In this document: piece after piece, positions 1 through 12,216 of the stretch
Position numbering within the stretch: position 1 is the stretch's first letter
How the letters are laid out: each line of letters begins with the position of its first letter
Assembly: GCA_025452255.1 (NCBI GenBank)
Contig: CP104974.1
Coordinates: 496,001-560,000, forward strand
Reading direction: 5' to 3'
Origin: Devosia sp. A8/3-2
Lineage (GTDB): Bacteria; Pseudomonadota; Alphaproteobacteria; Rhizobiales; Devosiaceae
DNA length: 64,000 nucleotides
Translations under genes and position numbers: made by a program
Notes under the pieces: generated by a model
Databases searched by the model: none
What the model saw: the letters and a program-made list of their open reading frames with translations, nothing else
Told to the model about the DNA's origin: nothing

Positions 1-33
1 CCATCCTCCACCACTCCGACACTTAAAGGCGAA

Positions 34-1491
34 ATGTCTGTCATGATCACTTCCGGCTCCGAAGCGCAGCGCGACCTCTTCAACCGGGTGCGCGCCCGCC
101 TCAAGGCAGCCGTTGGCGAAGATGTGTTCACCTCCTGGTTTGCCCGGCTCGAGCTGGAAGAAATCGTCGACGATCTGGTGCATCTGTCGGCGCCCACGCG
201 GTTCCTGTGCTCGTGGGTGCAATCCAATTATGCCGACCGCATCATTGAATCCTTCCGCCGAGACGTCGATGTCGTCACCCGTTTGCAGGTGACCCTGCGC
301 GTCAATGGCCGGGCCACCAAGAAACTGGCGCCTGCAGCCGAGATCGCTCCGAGCAGCGATGCGTCGGCTCCCGCTGCCGCCGCCGCTCCCCAGGCGCCCG
401 CCACGCCGCGCCTCGTGCGCGACAATAGCGCATCCAAGGGCGATGCCACGGCCGGCAGCGCCATCGACCAGCGCATGACGTTTGAGACTTTCGTGCCCGG
501 CGCGGCCAATGAAATGGCCTTTGGCGTCGCCAAGCAGATCGCCCATGCCGCTGCCAACAACACCGTGACCTTCAATCCGGTCTATATTCATTCCACGGTC
601 GGCTCAGGCAAATCCCACCTGCTCAATGCCATTGCCCATGCAGTGCAGTCGGCCGATGCGTCCAAGAATATCGTCTATCTCACCGCCGACCATTTCATGT
701 ACCATTTCATCACCGCCGTGCAGCGCCAGTCCGCGCTCGGCTTCAAGGAATGGCTGCGCCGGGTCGATCTGCTGCTGATCGATGACATGCAATTCCTGCA
801 GGGCAAGTCCGCCACCGAATTCGGCCATACGCTGGGCACGCTGCTGACTGGCGCCAAGCAGGTCGTGGTGGCTGGCGACGCGCCGCCGCAGGATCTGGAA
901 ATGATCGACGAGCGCATCCGCTCGCGCCTGTCGGGTGGGCTGGTCGTGCCGATCACCGGCTTTGACATGGAATTGCGCCGCGCCATCGTGCAACGCCGCG
1001 CCGATCAGGCCTCTGCCCGCTATGGCATGCATTTCCCCACCCCGGTCATCGACTATGTCTCGCGCGCCGTGGTCAGCCATGGCCGTGACTCGGATGGCGC
1101 CGTCAATCGTCCGGTCGCTGCCAACCAGCTGACGGGTGAATTGATCACCGTGCCTTTGGCCGAAAAGACCACGGCCGATCTGATCCGCGCCCACGACGCC
1201 AAGCGCGTCCGCATCGAGGACATTCTCAAGATCGTCTCGCGCCATTACAAAGTGCCGCGCAACGAGTTGCTCTCGGCCCGCCGCAGCCGCGACGTGGTCC
1301 GCCCGCGCCAGATCGCCATGTTCCTCGCCAAGGCCCTGACCTCCCGCTCGCTCCCCGAAATCGGCCGCCGCTTCGGCGGACGCGATCACACCACGGTGCT
1401 GCATTCCGTCCGCAAGGTGGAATCGATGATGAAGGACGACATCGAGCTCTGCCAGGAGATCGAGCTGCTCAAGCGCATGCTCGAAGAGTAA
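34..1491 (+). CDS. dnaA: Chromosomal replication initiator DnaA
   Basis: Intact 485-residue protein that binds oriC and opens it for replisome loading. Domain I covers about residues 10-90, followed by an Ala/Pro-rich linker to about 140. The AAA+ domain has a P-loop at about 187-194 reading STVGSGKS, where most DnaA proteins have GxVGLGKT, and a Walker B segment LLLIDDMQF at about 246-254. The C-terminal DNA-binding domain carries the DnaA signature GGRDHTTVLH at about 448-457. The ATG at 34 is preceded by AAAGGCGAA, a weak ribosome site. The first gene of the classic dnaA-dnaN-recF-gyrB order. Identity is certain; the P-loop deviation is seen directly. Confidence 0.97.
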   Translation: MSVMITSGSEAQRDLFNRVRARLKAAVGEDVFTSWFARLELEEIVDDLVHLSAPTRFLCSWVQSNYADRIIESFRRDVDVVTRLQVTLRVNGRATKKLAPAAEIAPSSDASAPAAAAAPQAPATPRLVRDNSASKGDATAGSAIDQRMTFETFVPGAANEMAFGVAKQIAHAAANNTVTFNPVYIHSTVGSGKSHLLNAIAHAVQSADASKNIVYLTADHFMYHFITAVQRQSALGFKEWLRRVDLLLIDDMQFLQGKSATEFGHTLGTLLTGAKQVVVAGDAPPQDLEMIDERIRSRLSGGLVVPITGFDMELRRAIVQRRADQASARYGMHFPTPVIDYVSRAVVSHGRDSDGAVNRPVAANQLTGELITVPLAEKTTADLIRAHDAKRVRIEDILKIVSRHYKVPRNELLSARRSRDVVRPRQIAMFLAKALTSRSLPEIGRRFGGRDHTTVLHSVRKVESMMKDDIELCQEIELLKRMLEE

Positions 1492-1503
1492 GCTTTACCC
1501 ACG

Positions 1504-1584
1504 GTGTCATTCCACGCAAGCGGGAACCTCCGTTTACTTTCTTCGCATCGAAAACAGGGGTTCCCGCTTTCGTGGGAATGACAC
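1504..1584. repeat. REP-like inverted repeat (GTGTCATTCC family)
   Basis: Ends are GTGTCATTCC at 1504-1513 and GGAATGACAC at 1575-1584, with inner GCGGGAACC / GGTTCCCGC arms. A second copy with the same architecture lies at 15490-15570. This class of palindrome is dispersed in many alphaproteobacterial intergenic regions. It lies between the dnaA stop and its terminator. Confidence 0.75.
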
Positions 1585-1696
1585 CGGGAGGGTGGCGACC
1601 TCAGAGTAGACCTCACCCCAACCCTCGCTTTGTGAAATCCCTGCGGCAAACCGCCTGCTGCCCTTGCCTTTGCGGTCACAAATTGTAAATGTCCAA

Positions 1697-1718
1697 CCCC
1701 GGCTTGCCGGGGTTTTTT
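1697..1718 (+). terminator. Rho-independent terminator after dnaA
   Basis: Stem CCCCGGC / GCCGGGG with a two-base loop, followed by six T. It separates dnaA from dnaN, so dnaN probably has its own promoter or depends on read-through. Confidence 0.8.
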
Positions 1719-1762
1719 GTCGCTCCCAAGGGCGGCCGCGTAGTGCCAAGGATTGATCGTCA

Positions 1763-2882
1763 ATGAAAGTCACGCTCGAACGCAATCATCTGCTCAAGTC
1801 GCTGAGCCATGTGCATCGCGTGGTCGAGCGGCGTAATACCTACCCCATTCTCGCTAACGTGCTGTTCAAGGCCAGCGAGGACCGGGTGGAGCTGCGCGCC
1901 ACCGATCTCGATATCGAAGTGACCGAGGCCGTGCCGGCCATGGTCTCGACCCGTGGCACCACCACGGTGCCCGCGCACACGCTCTATGAAATCGTGCGCA
2001 AGCTCAGCGACGGCGCCGAAGTGCGCCTCGAAACCGATGGCGGCGAGAACATGGTGCTGACCTCCGGTCGCTCGCGCTTCAACCTTGCCTGTCTCTCCCC
2101 CGATAGCTTCCCTGATCTGAAATCGGGCAGCTTCGGCCATGAATTCGCTATTGCGGCCTCCGCCCTGCGCGAGCTGATCGAGCGCACCCAATTCGCCATC
2201 TCCAATGAGGAGACGCGCTATTATCTGAACGGCATTTATTTCCATGCCGTCGAAAATTCCGCCACCGGCACCGTGCTGCGCGCCGTCGCCACCGACGGTC
2301 ACCGCATGGCCCGCGCCGAAATCGAAGCGCCCACCGGCGCCAAGGGCATGCCCGGCATTATCGTGCCGAAAAAGACCGTCGGCGAAGTGCAAAAGCTCCT
2401 CGATGGCGCCGAGGGCGAGGTCAAGGTCGAAGTCTCCGACACCAAGATCCGCTTCACCGTCGGCCCGGTCGTGCTGCTGAGTAAGCTCATCGAAGGCACT
2501 TTCCCCGATTACGATCGGGTGACCCCCAAGAACAATGACAAGCAGATGAATGTCGACCGGGCGAGCTTCGCCACGGCCGTCGACCGCGTCTCCACCATTG
2601 CCTCGGATCGCGGCGGCAAGGCGGTAAAACTCTCCGCCAAGGATGGCCTGCTCGAACTCTCGGTCACCAATCCCGACCACGGCACGGCCAGCGAAGAACT
2701 CGCCGTCGAATTCGACACCGATGGCTTTGAGATCGGCTTTAACGCGCTATCTGCTCGACATTATCGGGCAGATCCGCAGCGAAAGCGCCATCTTCATGTT
2801 CAACGACGCCGGCTCCCCCACGCTGGTCAAGGACGAAGGCGAGACCAAGGCGCTGTACGTCCTGATGCCGATGCGGGTCTAG
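1763..2882 (+). CDS. dnaN: DNA polymerase III subunit beta (sliding clamp)
   Basis: About 373 residues once one break is bridged. It forms the ring that tethers DNA polymerase III to the template. The protein begins MKVTLERNHLLKSLSHVHRV and ends YVLMPMRV, the typical clamp C-terminus. At 2741-2750 the text reads AACGCGCTAT where AACGCGCGCTAT would keep the frame (FNARYLLDIIG), so a GC pair is missing. Without this correction the frame runs on through the downstream repeat to 3037. Frame loss in an essential gene points to a sequence error. Confidence 0.96.
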
Positions 2883-2889
2883 AGTTGAA

Positions 2890-3018
2890 GCCCTCTTCCC
2901 TTCTCCCCTTGCGGGAGAAGGTGCCCGAAGGGCGGATGAGGGGTTCCTTGCCGGCATCGCACCCCCTCACCCGTCTTGCGCTTTGCGCGATCCACCCTCT
3001 CCCACAAGGGGAGAGGGG
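2890..3018. repeat. Bipartite palindromic repeat between dnaN and recF
   Basis: Left half is a palindrome around CTTCTCCCCTTGCGGGAGAAG-like arms (2899-2920), right half around CCCTCTCCCACAAGGGGAGAG-like arms (2995-3017). The connecting text (GGTGCCCGAAGGGCGGATGAGGGG) resembles that of the element at 42394-42440. It fills almost the whole dnaN-recF gap. Confidence 0.75.
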
Positions 3019-3039
3019 TAGCTTGGTGCAAGGCTGATC

Positions 3040-4150
3040 ATGCGCCACCTCTCCCGCCTCCGCCTCACCGCTTTCCGCAATTACACGGCGGCGGCGCTGG
3101 ACCTCGATGATCGCCATGTCGTCCTCACTGGCCCCAATGGCGCCGGCAAGACCAATCTGCTCGAAGCGGTGAGCCTGCTCTCGCCCGGCCGCGGCCTGCG
3201 CCGCGCCAGCTTCGATACGGTGCAGGCTCAGGGCAGCGACATCGGCTGGGCCGTTGCGGCAACCGTCGAGACCGATGATGGCCCCGCCGATATCGGCACT
3301 GGCGCTACTCCCGATGGCGGCCGCCGGGTGCGCATCAATGGCGCCAATGCCCGCTCCATCGAGGCCATGAGCGATTATCTGCGCGTGCTCTGGCTCACCC
3401 CCGCCATGGATGGGCTGTTTTCCGGCCCCGCCAGCGACCGCCGCCGCTTTCTGGATCGCCTCGGTCACCACGCTCATTCCCAGCCATTCCTCGTCGGTCT
3501 CGGATTACGACAAGGCCATGCGCCAGCGCAATCGGCTGCTTGAAGAGGGTGGCGACGCGCGCTGGCTCAGCGCCATCGAAGTCCAGCTGGCGGAATTGGG
3601 CGCCTCCATCCATCTGGCGCGCACCGATAGCCTCACCCATTTGCAGGCGCTGATCGAACAAAGCCTTGATGACGATAGCTTCCCCGCCGCCCATCTGGCG
3701 CTGACCCCGCTGTTTGAAAACGCGGCCGAGCCCAGCTCCTCGGCAGCGCTCGAAACCGCTCTCATCGCCACACGGCAGGCCTCGCGCGGCCTTGATCGCG
3801 CCGCCGGACGCACCATATCTGGTCCACACCGTGTTGATCTCGAAGTGACCTATGCCCAAAAGGGCATGCCGGCCGCCTTGGGCTCGACCGGCGAGCAGAA
3901 AGCCTTGCTGATCGGACTGATCTCGGCCCATGCCAGATTGGTCAAATTGCGCACCGCGATCACGCCATTCCTGCTGCTCGACGAAATCGCCGCCCATCTC
4001 GATCCGGACCGCCGCCGGGCCCTGTTTTCCGCCCTCGATGGGCTGGGAACGCAATGCTTCCTCACCGGCACCGACAGGCTCCTGTTCGAGGCCCTCGGCC
4101 CCCGCGCCCAGACCATCACGGTGCGCGATGGCCGCCTTTATCCCGACTGA
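3040..4150 (+). CDS. recF: DNA replication and repair protein RecF
   Basis: SMC-like ATPase of the RecFOR pathway that loads RecA at gaps, about 370 residues. Walker A GPNGAGKT is at residues 31-38. The C-terminal part carries the Walker B/D-loop region LLLDEIAAHLDPDRR. The frame breaks near 3462-3470: the text CGCCTCGGTCACC needs one fewer G to read LDRLVTTLIPSHSSSVSDYDKAM. Both halves align to RecF and the fourth-gene position before gyrB is standard. The start ATG follows the palindromic repeat by about 22 bases. Confidence 0.94.
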
Positions 4151-4265
4151 GTGCGCACACTGCCCAAAACCCCCATCAAAAGCCCTTCAAAAGGCCATTT
4201 TGCTTGGGGATAGACCCCCGTTCCGTTAGAACAAATTCACTCTGAAACGACCTGATTCGGACCCC

Positions 4266-6689
<2,424 letters not shown>

Positions 6690-6690
<1 letters not shown>

Positions 6691-7217
6691 TGAGCGAAAC
6701 CGCCGCAGGACAAGCAAATGCCCTGCTTCTGCGGCCGGTTACGCTCGATGACGAGCACGCCGTCAGGGCCGCGACGCACGAACTGGCCGAAGAGGGCTTC
6801 ACCTTCGCCTTTGGCCTCGACACGGCACGCTCATTTGCCGATTACGTGGCCAGCCTCGAAGATCGTCGCCTTGGGCGCGGCTCGGCCGGCGCAGTCCCCG
6901 AGACCTTTCTCCTCGCCGAAGTCGACGGCGAAATCGTCGGCCGCCTGTCGCTTCGCCACGTGCTCAATGATCAATTGCGAACCAGTGGCGGGCATATCGG
7001 CTTTGGCATATTGCGCGCGCACCGCCGCCGTGGCTACGCCTCCGAAATCCTGCGCCAAGCGCTGCTCCTCGCCCGCGACCTCGGCCTCACCAGCGCCCTG
7101 CTCACCTGCGACGAGAGCAATACCGGCTCACGGGGCGTGATCGAAAGCCGGGGCGGTGTCTTTGGCGGACACTCCCCAACCTATCCGGCCAAGCGGCTCT
7201 ATTGGATTGCGCTATAG
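6690..7217 (+). CDS. GNAT family N-acetyltransferase
   Basis: Intact 175-residue protein whose ATG overlaps the gyrB stop by one base (TAATG), so it is probably translationally coupled. It has the GNAT order: N-terminal strand LLLRPVTLDDEHAV, then the acetyl-CoA motif region HIGFGILRAHRRRGYASEIL (R-R-G-Y-A at the pyrophosphate loop), then DESNTGSRGVIESRGG, the usual C-terminal N-S-R segment. The substrate is unknown. Its closest general resemblance is to predicted acetyltransferases of the RimJ/RimL-like branch. Confidence 0.88.
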
Positions 7218-7304
7218 GCCACTGGCACGGCCAAGCCGCCTCTACCACCAGCGCAGAATCAATCTACGGTGGAAGGCACCAACGCGATCTGAGCGAGCGA
7301 CACT

Positions 7305-7688
7305 ATGAGCACCACAATCGCCTGAGGCCTATATGCAGGCACGGCTCACCCAGGACGAGACGCTGTTTCTCAGCCTGCTGACCCCAGACGTTCTGGTGGT
7401 CGAAAGCTACGGTCCGGTCTATCGGGGACATACAGAGTGTATGGCGTGGTTCAAGACTGGCATGAGGCCCCCAATCTTGGCCGCGTGACACGATGGGATT
7501 TAGGGCGGTCCTACCTCGACACCGAGCGATCGGCGGTGTTTTGCGAATGGGATTTCGAATGCGAATACGAAGGCAAAACCGGCGGCTTCACGGGGTCCAG
7601 CCTCTATCTGCTGCGCGATGGCCTGATCGCCGAGCTGCACGAATACAAAACCGAACGGGAACAATACCGACCCTATCAGCTGCCCTAG
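7305..7688 (+). CDS. SnoaL-like / NTF2-fold small protein (two frame breaks)
   Basis: About 127 residues if two breaks are bridged. The likely start is the ATG at 7305 (MSTTIA). An extra base near 7323 creates a false TGA; removing it gives EAYMQARLTQDETLFLSLL and then VVESYGPVYRGHTECMAWFK. A missing G near 7456 is needed to continue into DWHEAPNLGRVTRWDLG and the C-terminus AELHEYKTEREQYRPYQLP. The pattern of aromatic and acidic residues is that of SnoaL-like NTF2-fold proteins. The ligand is not predictable. Confidence 0.65.
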
Positions 7689-7811
7689 CGGGCGCCGCAA
7701 GAGCCGCGCCCTGAACAATGCGTTTCTTCCCATCTGGCTTTTTCCAGCGCCAGCGGCTGACATATCTAGCAAGGGCCCCGCAGAATGGGGCTGACATTGC
7801 AGGGTCCCGCC

Positions 7812-8836
7812 ATGAAAAAGATCGGTTTTTTGTCCTTCGGCCATTGGTCGCCCTCGCCGCAGTCCGGCACCCGCACGGCGGGTGATGCGCTGCTCCAATC
7901 GATTGATCTGGCAGTGGCCGCCGAGGAATTGGGGGCCGATGGCGCCTATTTCCACGTGCATCATTTTGCCCGCCAGCTGGGTTCGCCCTTCCCGCTGCTG
8001 GCCGCCATCGGCGCGCGTACCAAAAAAATCGAGATCGGCACCGCCGTCATCGACATGCGCTACGAAAACCCGCTCTACATGGCCGAGGATGCCGGCGCGG
8101 CCGATCTGATCGCTGGCGGCCGCCTGCAATTGGGCATCAGCCGCGGCTCGCCCGAACAGGTGATCGATGGCTGGCGCTATTTCGGCTATGCCCCGGCCGA
8201 GGGCCAGACCGACGCCGATATGGCCCGCAGCCAGACCGAAGTCCTGCTCGAAGTGCTCAAGGGCCATGGCTTTGCCGAGCCCAATCCGCGCCCCATGTTC
8301 CCCAATCCGCCCGGCAAGCTGCGCCTTGAGCCCTATTCCGAGGGCCTGCGCCAGCGCATCTGGTGGGGCGCCGCCACCGACGCCACCGCCATCTGGGCCG
8401 CCAAGCTGGGCATGCATTTGCAAAGCTCGACGCTCAAATTCGATGAAAGCGGCAAGCCCTTCCACATCCAGCAGGCCGAACAGATCCGCGCCTACCGCGC
8501 TGCACTCGGAAAGAGGCCGGTCACGCCCATGAACCACGCGTCTCGGTCAGCCGTTCCATCTTCGCGCTGGTCAATGACACGGACCGCGCCTATTTCGGTG
8601 GCGGCGGCCGCGAAGAGGATAGCTTTGGCTATATCGAGCCGGAAAAGCGCGCCGTCTTCGGCCGCGGCTATGCCGCCGAACCCGATGTACTGATCAAGGA
8701 ACTGGCCGCCGACGAAGCCATTGCCGAAGCCGATACCCTGCTGCTCACCGTCCCCAACCAGCTCGGCGTCGCCTACAATGCCCATGTCATCGAGTCGATT
8801 CTCAAACTCGTCGCCCCGGCTCTGGGCTGGCGCTGA
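7812..8836 (+). CDS. LLM class flavin-dependent oxidoreductase
   Basis: About 342 residues, luciferase-like TIM-barrel monooxygenase/reductase family using FMN or F420-type flavin. The protein starts MKKIGFLSFGHWSPSP and shows the family segments DLAVAAEELGADGAYFHVHHF, IGARTKKIEIGTAV and GGRLQLGISRG. The frame breaks near 8510 (one base missing before AAAGAGGCC) and continues as EAGHAHEPRVSVSRSIFALVNDTDRAYFGGG to ALGWR and a TGA at 8834. The ATG at 7812 is preferred over 7785 because homologues begin at MKKIGF. The substrate is unknown. Confidence 0.87.
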
Positions 8837-8849
8837 CCGCAATGTGATC

Positions 8850-8878
8850 GCCCCTTGTTGCCCGCTCGCAACAGGGGC
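8850..8878 (+). terminator. Stem-loop after the LLM oxidoreductase
   Basis: GCCCCTTGTTGC pairs with GCAACAGGGGC with one bulge, 14 bases after the stop. No clear T run follows, so it may work as a weak or Rho-assisted end. The remaining bases to 9093 hold no gene that I can support and probably the promoter of the penicillin-binding protein. Confidence 0.5.
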
Positions 8879-9093
8879 TGCATAACCTGCAAATCCTCAC
8901 ATAAACCGGCCACAATTTCCCATGAGAACGCTCGGTGTAGCCGCGCATGTTGCGCCCCCGGCCCCATCGGCTCGGGACTGATGCGCCAGCGGACGGCTTG
9001 GTCGCCTTTACGCTTTGCTAACCTCTTTGTTTGCCATGATGGCGGATGAGAGTAGAAGGCAAAGCCCGAGCTCTTTCTATTTCGGGTTCGATT

Positions 9094-11655
9094 GATGGAT
9101 TTTCGCATTTCCGCCGATGATCGCGTTGGCGCCCAGCCCAAGGGCAAGCCGGCTGCGGCCAGCCGCGCCAAGGGTGGCGAGCGCGTCAGAACCCTCCATG
9201 GGCAAGGCGGTCGGCGTGTTTGTCGATGACGAACGCTCCGGCGGCGCTGCCCCCAATCCCAAGGGCAAGGCCCCCAAGCCGCCCCGTCGCGGCAAGGCCA
9301 GCGTCGCCCGTGACAAGAAGCCAAAGAAACGCCGCTCGCGCACCGGCGGCTTCCTCATGGGCATTTTCTATTGGGGCTTCGTGCTGGCGCTTTGGGCCGG
9401 CATCGCAGTTATCGGCGTCGTGGTCTATTACGGCGCGCAGCTGCCCTCGTCCAACACACGGGCCATTCCCGACCGGCCGCCCAATATCCGCATTCTGGCG
9501 GCTGATGGCAGCCTGATCTCCAATCGTGGCCAGACCGGGGGCGAAGCGATCACCTATCGCGAATTGCCCTATTATGTGCCCGCGGCCATCATCGCCAGCG
9601 AAGACCGCCGCTTCATGAGCCATTTCGGCGTCGACCCCATTGGCCTGCTCGCCGTAGCGGCCGAAAGCATCAGGGCGCGCGGGGTCACCCGTGGCGCCTC
9701 CACCATCACCCAGCAGGTGGCCAAGAACCTCTTCCTCACCCCCGACCAGACCACGGGCCGCAAGGTGCAGGAAGCCATTCTGGCGGTGTGGCTCGAACAG
9801 AACTACACCAAGGAAGAAATTCTCGAACTCTATATGAACCGCGTCTATTTCGGCGCCGGTGCCACCGGCATCGAGGCCGCCGCGCAGACCTATTTCGGTG
9901 TCTCTGCGCGCAATCTGTCGCTCGGCCGAGGCCGCCATGCTGGCCGGCATCCTGCCTGCGCCCTCGGCCTATAATCCAAAATCCAATCCGGACCGCGCCA
10001 AGGAACGCCAGCGCCTGACGCTCAATTCCATGGCTGAGGAAGGCTATATCACCCGCGAGGAAGCCACGGCCGCCCAGATCGATCCTAATCAATCCGTGCG
10101 CACCCGGGTCGTGGGTTCGGAATCCTATGTCGCCGATTGGGTCGAGTCCTTGATGACCGCCTATATCGGGGAGATCGATACCGACGTGGTGGTGCAGACC
10201 ACCATTGATTGGAAGATGCAGAAGGACGCCGAGTTCATCGTCAAGGAATTGGTGGCGTCCGAAGGCCCCAAGCGCGGCTTCAACCGGGGAGCCCTCGTCG
10301 CCATGGATGTCGATGGCACAGTGCGCGCCATGGTGGGCGGCGTCGATTATCAGGCCAGCCAATATAACCGCGCCGTCACCGCCAAGCGCCAGCCGGGCTC
10401 GACCTTCAAGCCCTTCGTTTATCTGGCCGCCATGGAAAAGGGCTATACGCCCGAGACCCCGGCCGAAGATGCCCAGTTCGAATATCAGGGCTGGAGCCCG
10501 CGCAATGCCTCGGGCAAATATGCCGGCACGGTGACTTTGCGCCGGGGCCCGGCCTATTCGCTCAACACCATCGCGGCGCGCCTCGCCATCGACGTCACGC
10601 CGCAGGCCGTGGTCGATGTGGCCACCCGCATGGGCATTTCCAGCCACCTTACCGCCGTGCCCTCCATCGCGCTGGGCACCCGAGAAGTGAACCTGCTCGA
10701 ATTGACTGGCGCCTACGCCCCCTTCGCCAATGGCGGCATGGGTGTCATCCCCAATGTGATCACCAAGATCGAGACCAAGGACGGCAAGCCGCTTTACGAA
10801 GCCTCCGACGCCGGCCCCGGCCGCGTCATCGCGCCCAATGTGCTCGACGAAATGAATGACATGCTGGAAACCGCTGTCGAGGTGGGCACCGGCAAGGGGG
10901 CGAACCTGAATGGCTGGCAGTTCGGCGGCAAAACCGGCACCTCGCAAAATGCCCGCGATGCGCTGTTTGTCGGCTATACCGCCGCCATGGTCACCGGCGT
11001 CTGGCTGGGCAATGACAATGACACCAAGACCACCCTGTCGGGCGGCAATGTGCCGGCCGTTATCTGGTCTGAGTTCATGACCAAGGCCCATGCCGGCAAG
11101 CAGATCGCCCAGATTCTGCACGGCTCCTATGAGGGGCAGAGCGTGGCACAGCCCGTCATTGATCCGGCAACCGGCCAGCAGGCCATCGATCCGGCCACGG
11201 GCCAGCCCATGGTCCAGCATGTCGATGCCCAGACCGGCCAGCCGGTTGCGGCGCCCGCCAACCAGCCGATCCAGACCGGCCAGATGGTCGATCCCATGAC
11301 CGGCCTGCCGGTGGGCCAGCAGATCATCGATCCCAATGCCCGTGCCATCGATCCGGCCACCGGCATGCCCCTGCAGCAGGCCCCGATGCAGCAGGACGGA
11401 GGGTTCCAGCAAGGTCCTGCGGTCGATGTGGGCAGCACGGCGCCGATCGATCCCGATACCGGCATGCCCATGGTGCTGGTGGTCGATCCCTCCACCGGCC
11501 AGCAGGTCTGGGTGCCCTCGGCGCCCGCCCAACAGCAGCAGCAACAGCCGGGCCAGTTCGCCCCGCCCCAGCCCGTCGGTGGCGACCGGGTGATCTACCG
11601 AGAGCCCGAGCAGCCACAGCAGCGCACGCTGATGGATCTGATTTTCGGGAATTAG
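9094..11655 (+). CDS. Penicillin-binding protein 1A-type bifunctional peptidoglycan synthase
   Basis: About 853 residues. The likely start is ATG 9094 (MDFRISADDRVGAQPKGK), joined to the main frame by removing an extra A at 9188. A Lys/Arg-rich cytoplasmic tail precedes one transmembrane segment (GIFYWGFVLALWAGIAVIGV). The GT51 glycosyltransferase domain has ASEDRRFMSHFGVD and STITQQVAKNLF. A break near 9924 (extra G) precedes AEAAMLAGILPAPSAYNP. The transpeptidase domain has the SxxK serine in PGSTFKP, SLN and KTGTS. The last 170 or so residues are a Gln/Pro-rich tail with repeated DPxTGxP units. It polymerises and cross-links glycan strands at the outer face of the inner membrane. Confidence 0.92.
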
Positions 11656-11683
11656 CGCCGCTCGGCAGGCCAACGAAATCCGC

Positions 11684-11710
11684 ACCCAGCTCGGCTCCGC
11701 CGGGCTGGGT
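11684..11710. terminator. Bidirectional stem-loop between convergent genes
   Basis: ACCCAGC-T-CGGC pairs with GCCG-G-GCTGGGT around a TCC loop. It sits between the convergent penicillin-binding protein and ester-cyclase-like genes. T-rich sequence is modest on the plus side. Confidence 0.6.
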
Positions 11711-11730
11711 GTTGTCATTTCAGGGTGCGA

Positions 11731-12120
11731 CTAGGTGAGCTGGGCCGCAATGGCGGCCTTGTCGATCACCGACCAGACGGCCGCGATCCGCTCGCCGGTG
11801 AATTGATAAAAGACGTTCTCGCTGAACGAGACGCGCCTGCCATTGACCGCAAGACCGAAAAGCATGCTCTTGGGCGTGCAGTTGAATTGCAGCCGGCTCG
11901 CGATCCGCGGCGGCTCGGACACCAGCAGCTCAATATGGAAATGAAGATCGGGAATCGCCCGAAAATCCTCCTCCAGCATGCTGCGATATCCTGATAGCCC
12001 GATCCGCTCGCCATTGTAGTGAACGTCCTCGGCAACGAACTGCCCCAGTCGTGGCCAATCCTGACTATTGAGACAGGCAATATAGCCCCGGTAGATATCG
12101 GCGAGGATTGTATTGGTCAT
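11731..12120 (-). CDS. SnoaL-like ester cyclase family protein
   Basis: Intact 129-residue protein, MTNTILADIYRGYIACLN to AAIAAQLT. The segments YIACLNSQDWPRLGQFVAEDVHYNGE, IPDLHFHIELLVSEPPRIASRL and VWSVIDKAAIAAQL follow the SnoaL/ester-cyclase pattern of the NTF2 fold. Members act on polyketides or other small ligands, but most are uncharacterised. It is convergent with the penicillin-binding protein gene and lies downstream of no obvious partner. Confidence 0.75.
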   Translation of the reverse strand: MTNTILADIYRGYIACLNSQDWPRLGQFVAEDVHYNGERIGLSGYRSMLEEDFRAIPDLHFHIELLVSEPPRIASRLQFNCTPKSMLFGLAVNGRRVSFSENVFYQFTGERIAAVWSVIDKAAIAAQLT

Positions 12121-12181
12121 GAAGGCACCATGCTAGTTCGGTCGCCGGGCCATGCTGAACCCGCCCAGCCCGCGGCTCAAC

Positions 12182-12213
12182 AAAAAACAGGACCGCTTTA
12201 TGCGATCCCGTTT
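12182..12213 (-). terminator. Rho-independent terminator of the first L,D-transpeptidase
   Basis: On the minus strand a 12-bp stem (AAACGGGATCGC with GCGGTCCTGTTT, two G-U pairs) is followed by a run of T, just after the stop at 12217. Confidence 0.7.
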
Positions 12214-12216
12214 GTC

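Noticed and set aside
1492-1762. Replication origin next to dnaA
   Set aside because: I saw no cluster of DnaA boxes or AT-rich unwinding element; the region is a repeat plus a terminator. The origin may lie left of the window.
7218-7235. Sigma-54-like CTGGCACGGCC
   Set aside because: It lacks the -12 TTGC at the correct spacing.
9736-11718. 660-residue antisense open frame opposite the penicillin-binding protein
   Set aside because: It mirrors a strongly supported gene; composition is His/Gly/Arg-rich nonsense typical of antisense frames in GC-rich DNA.
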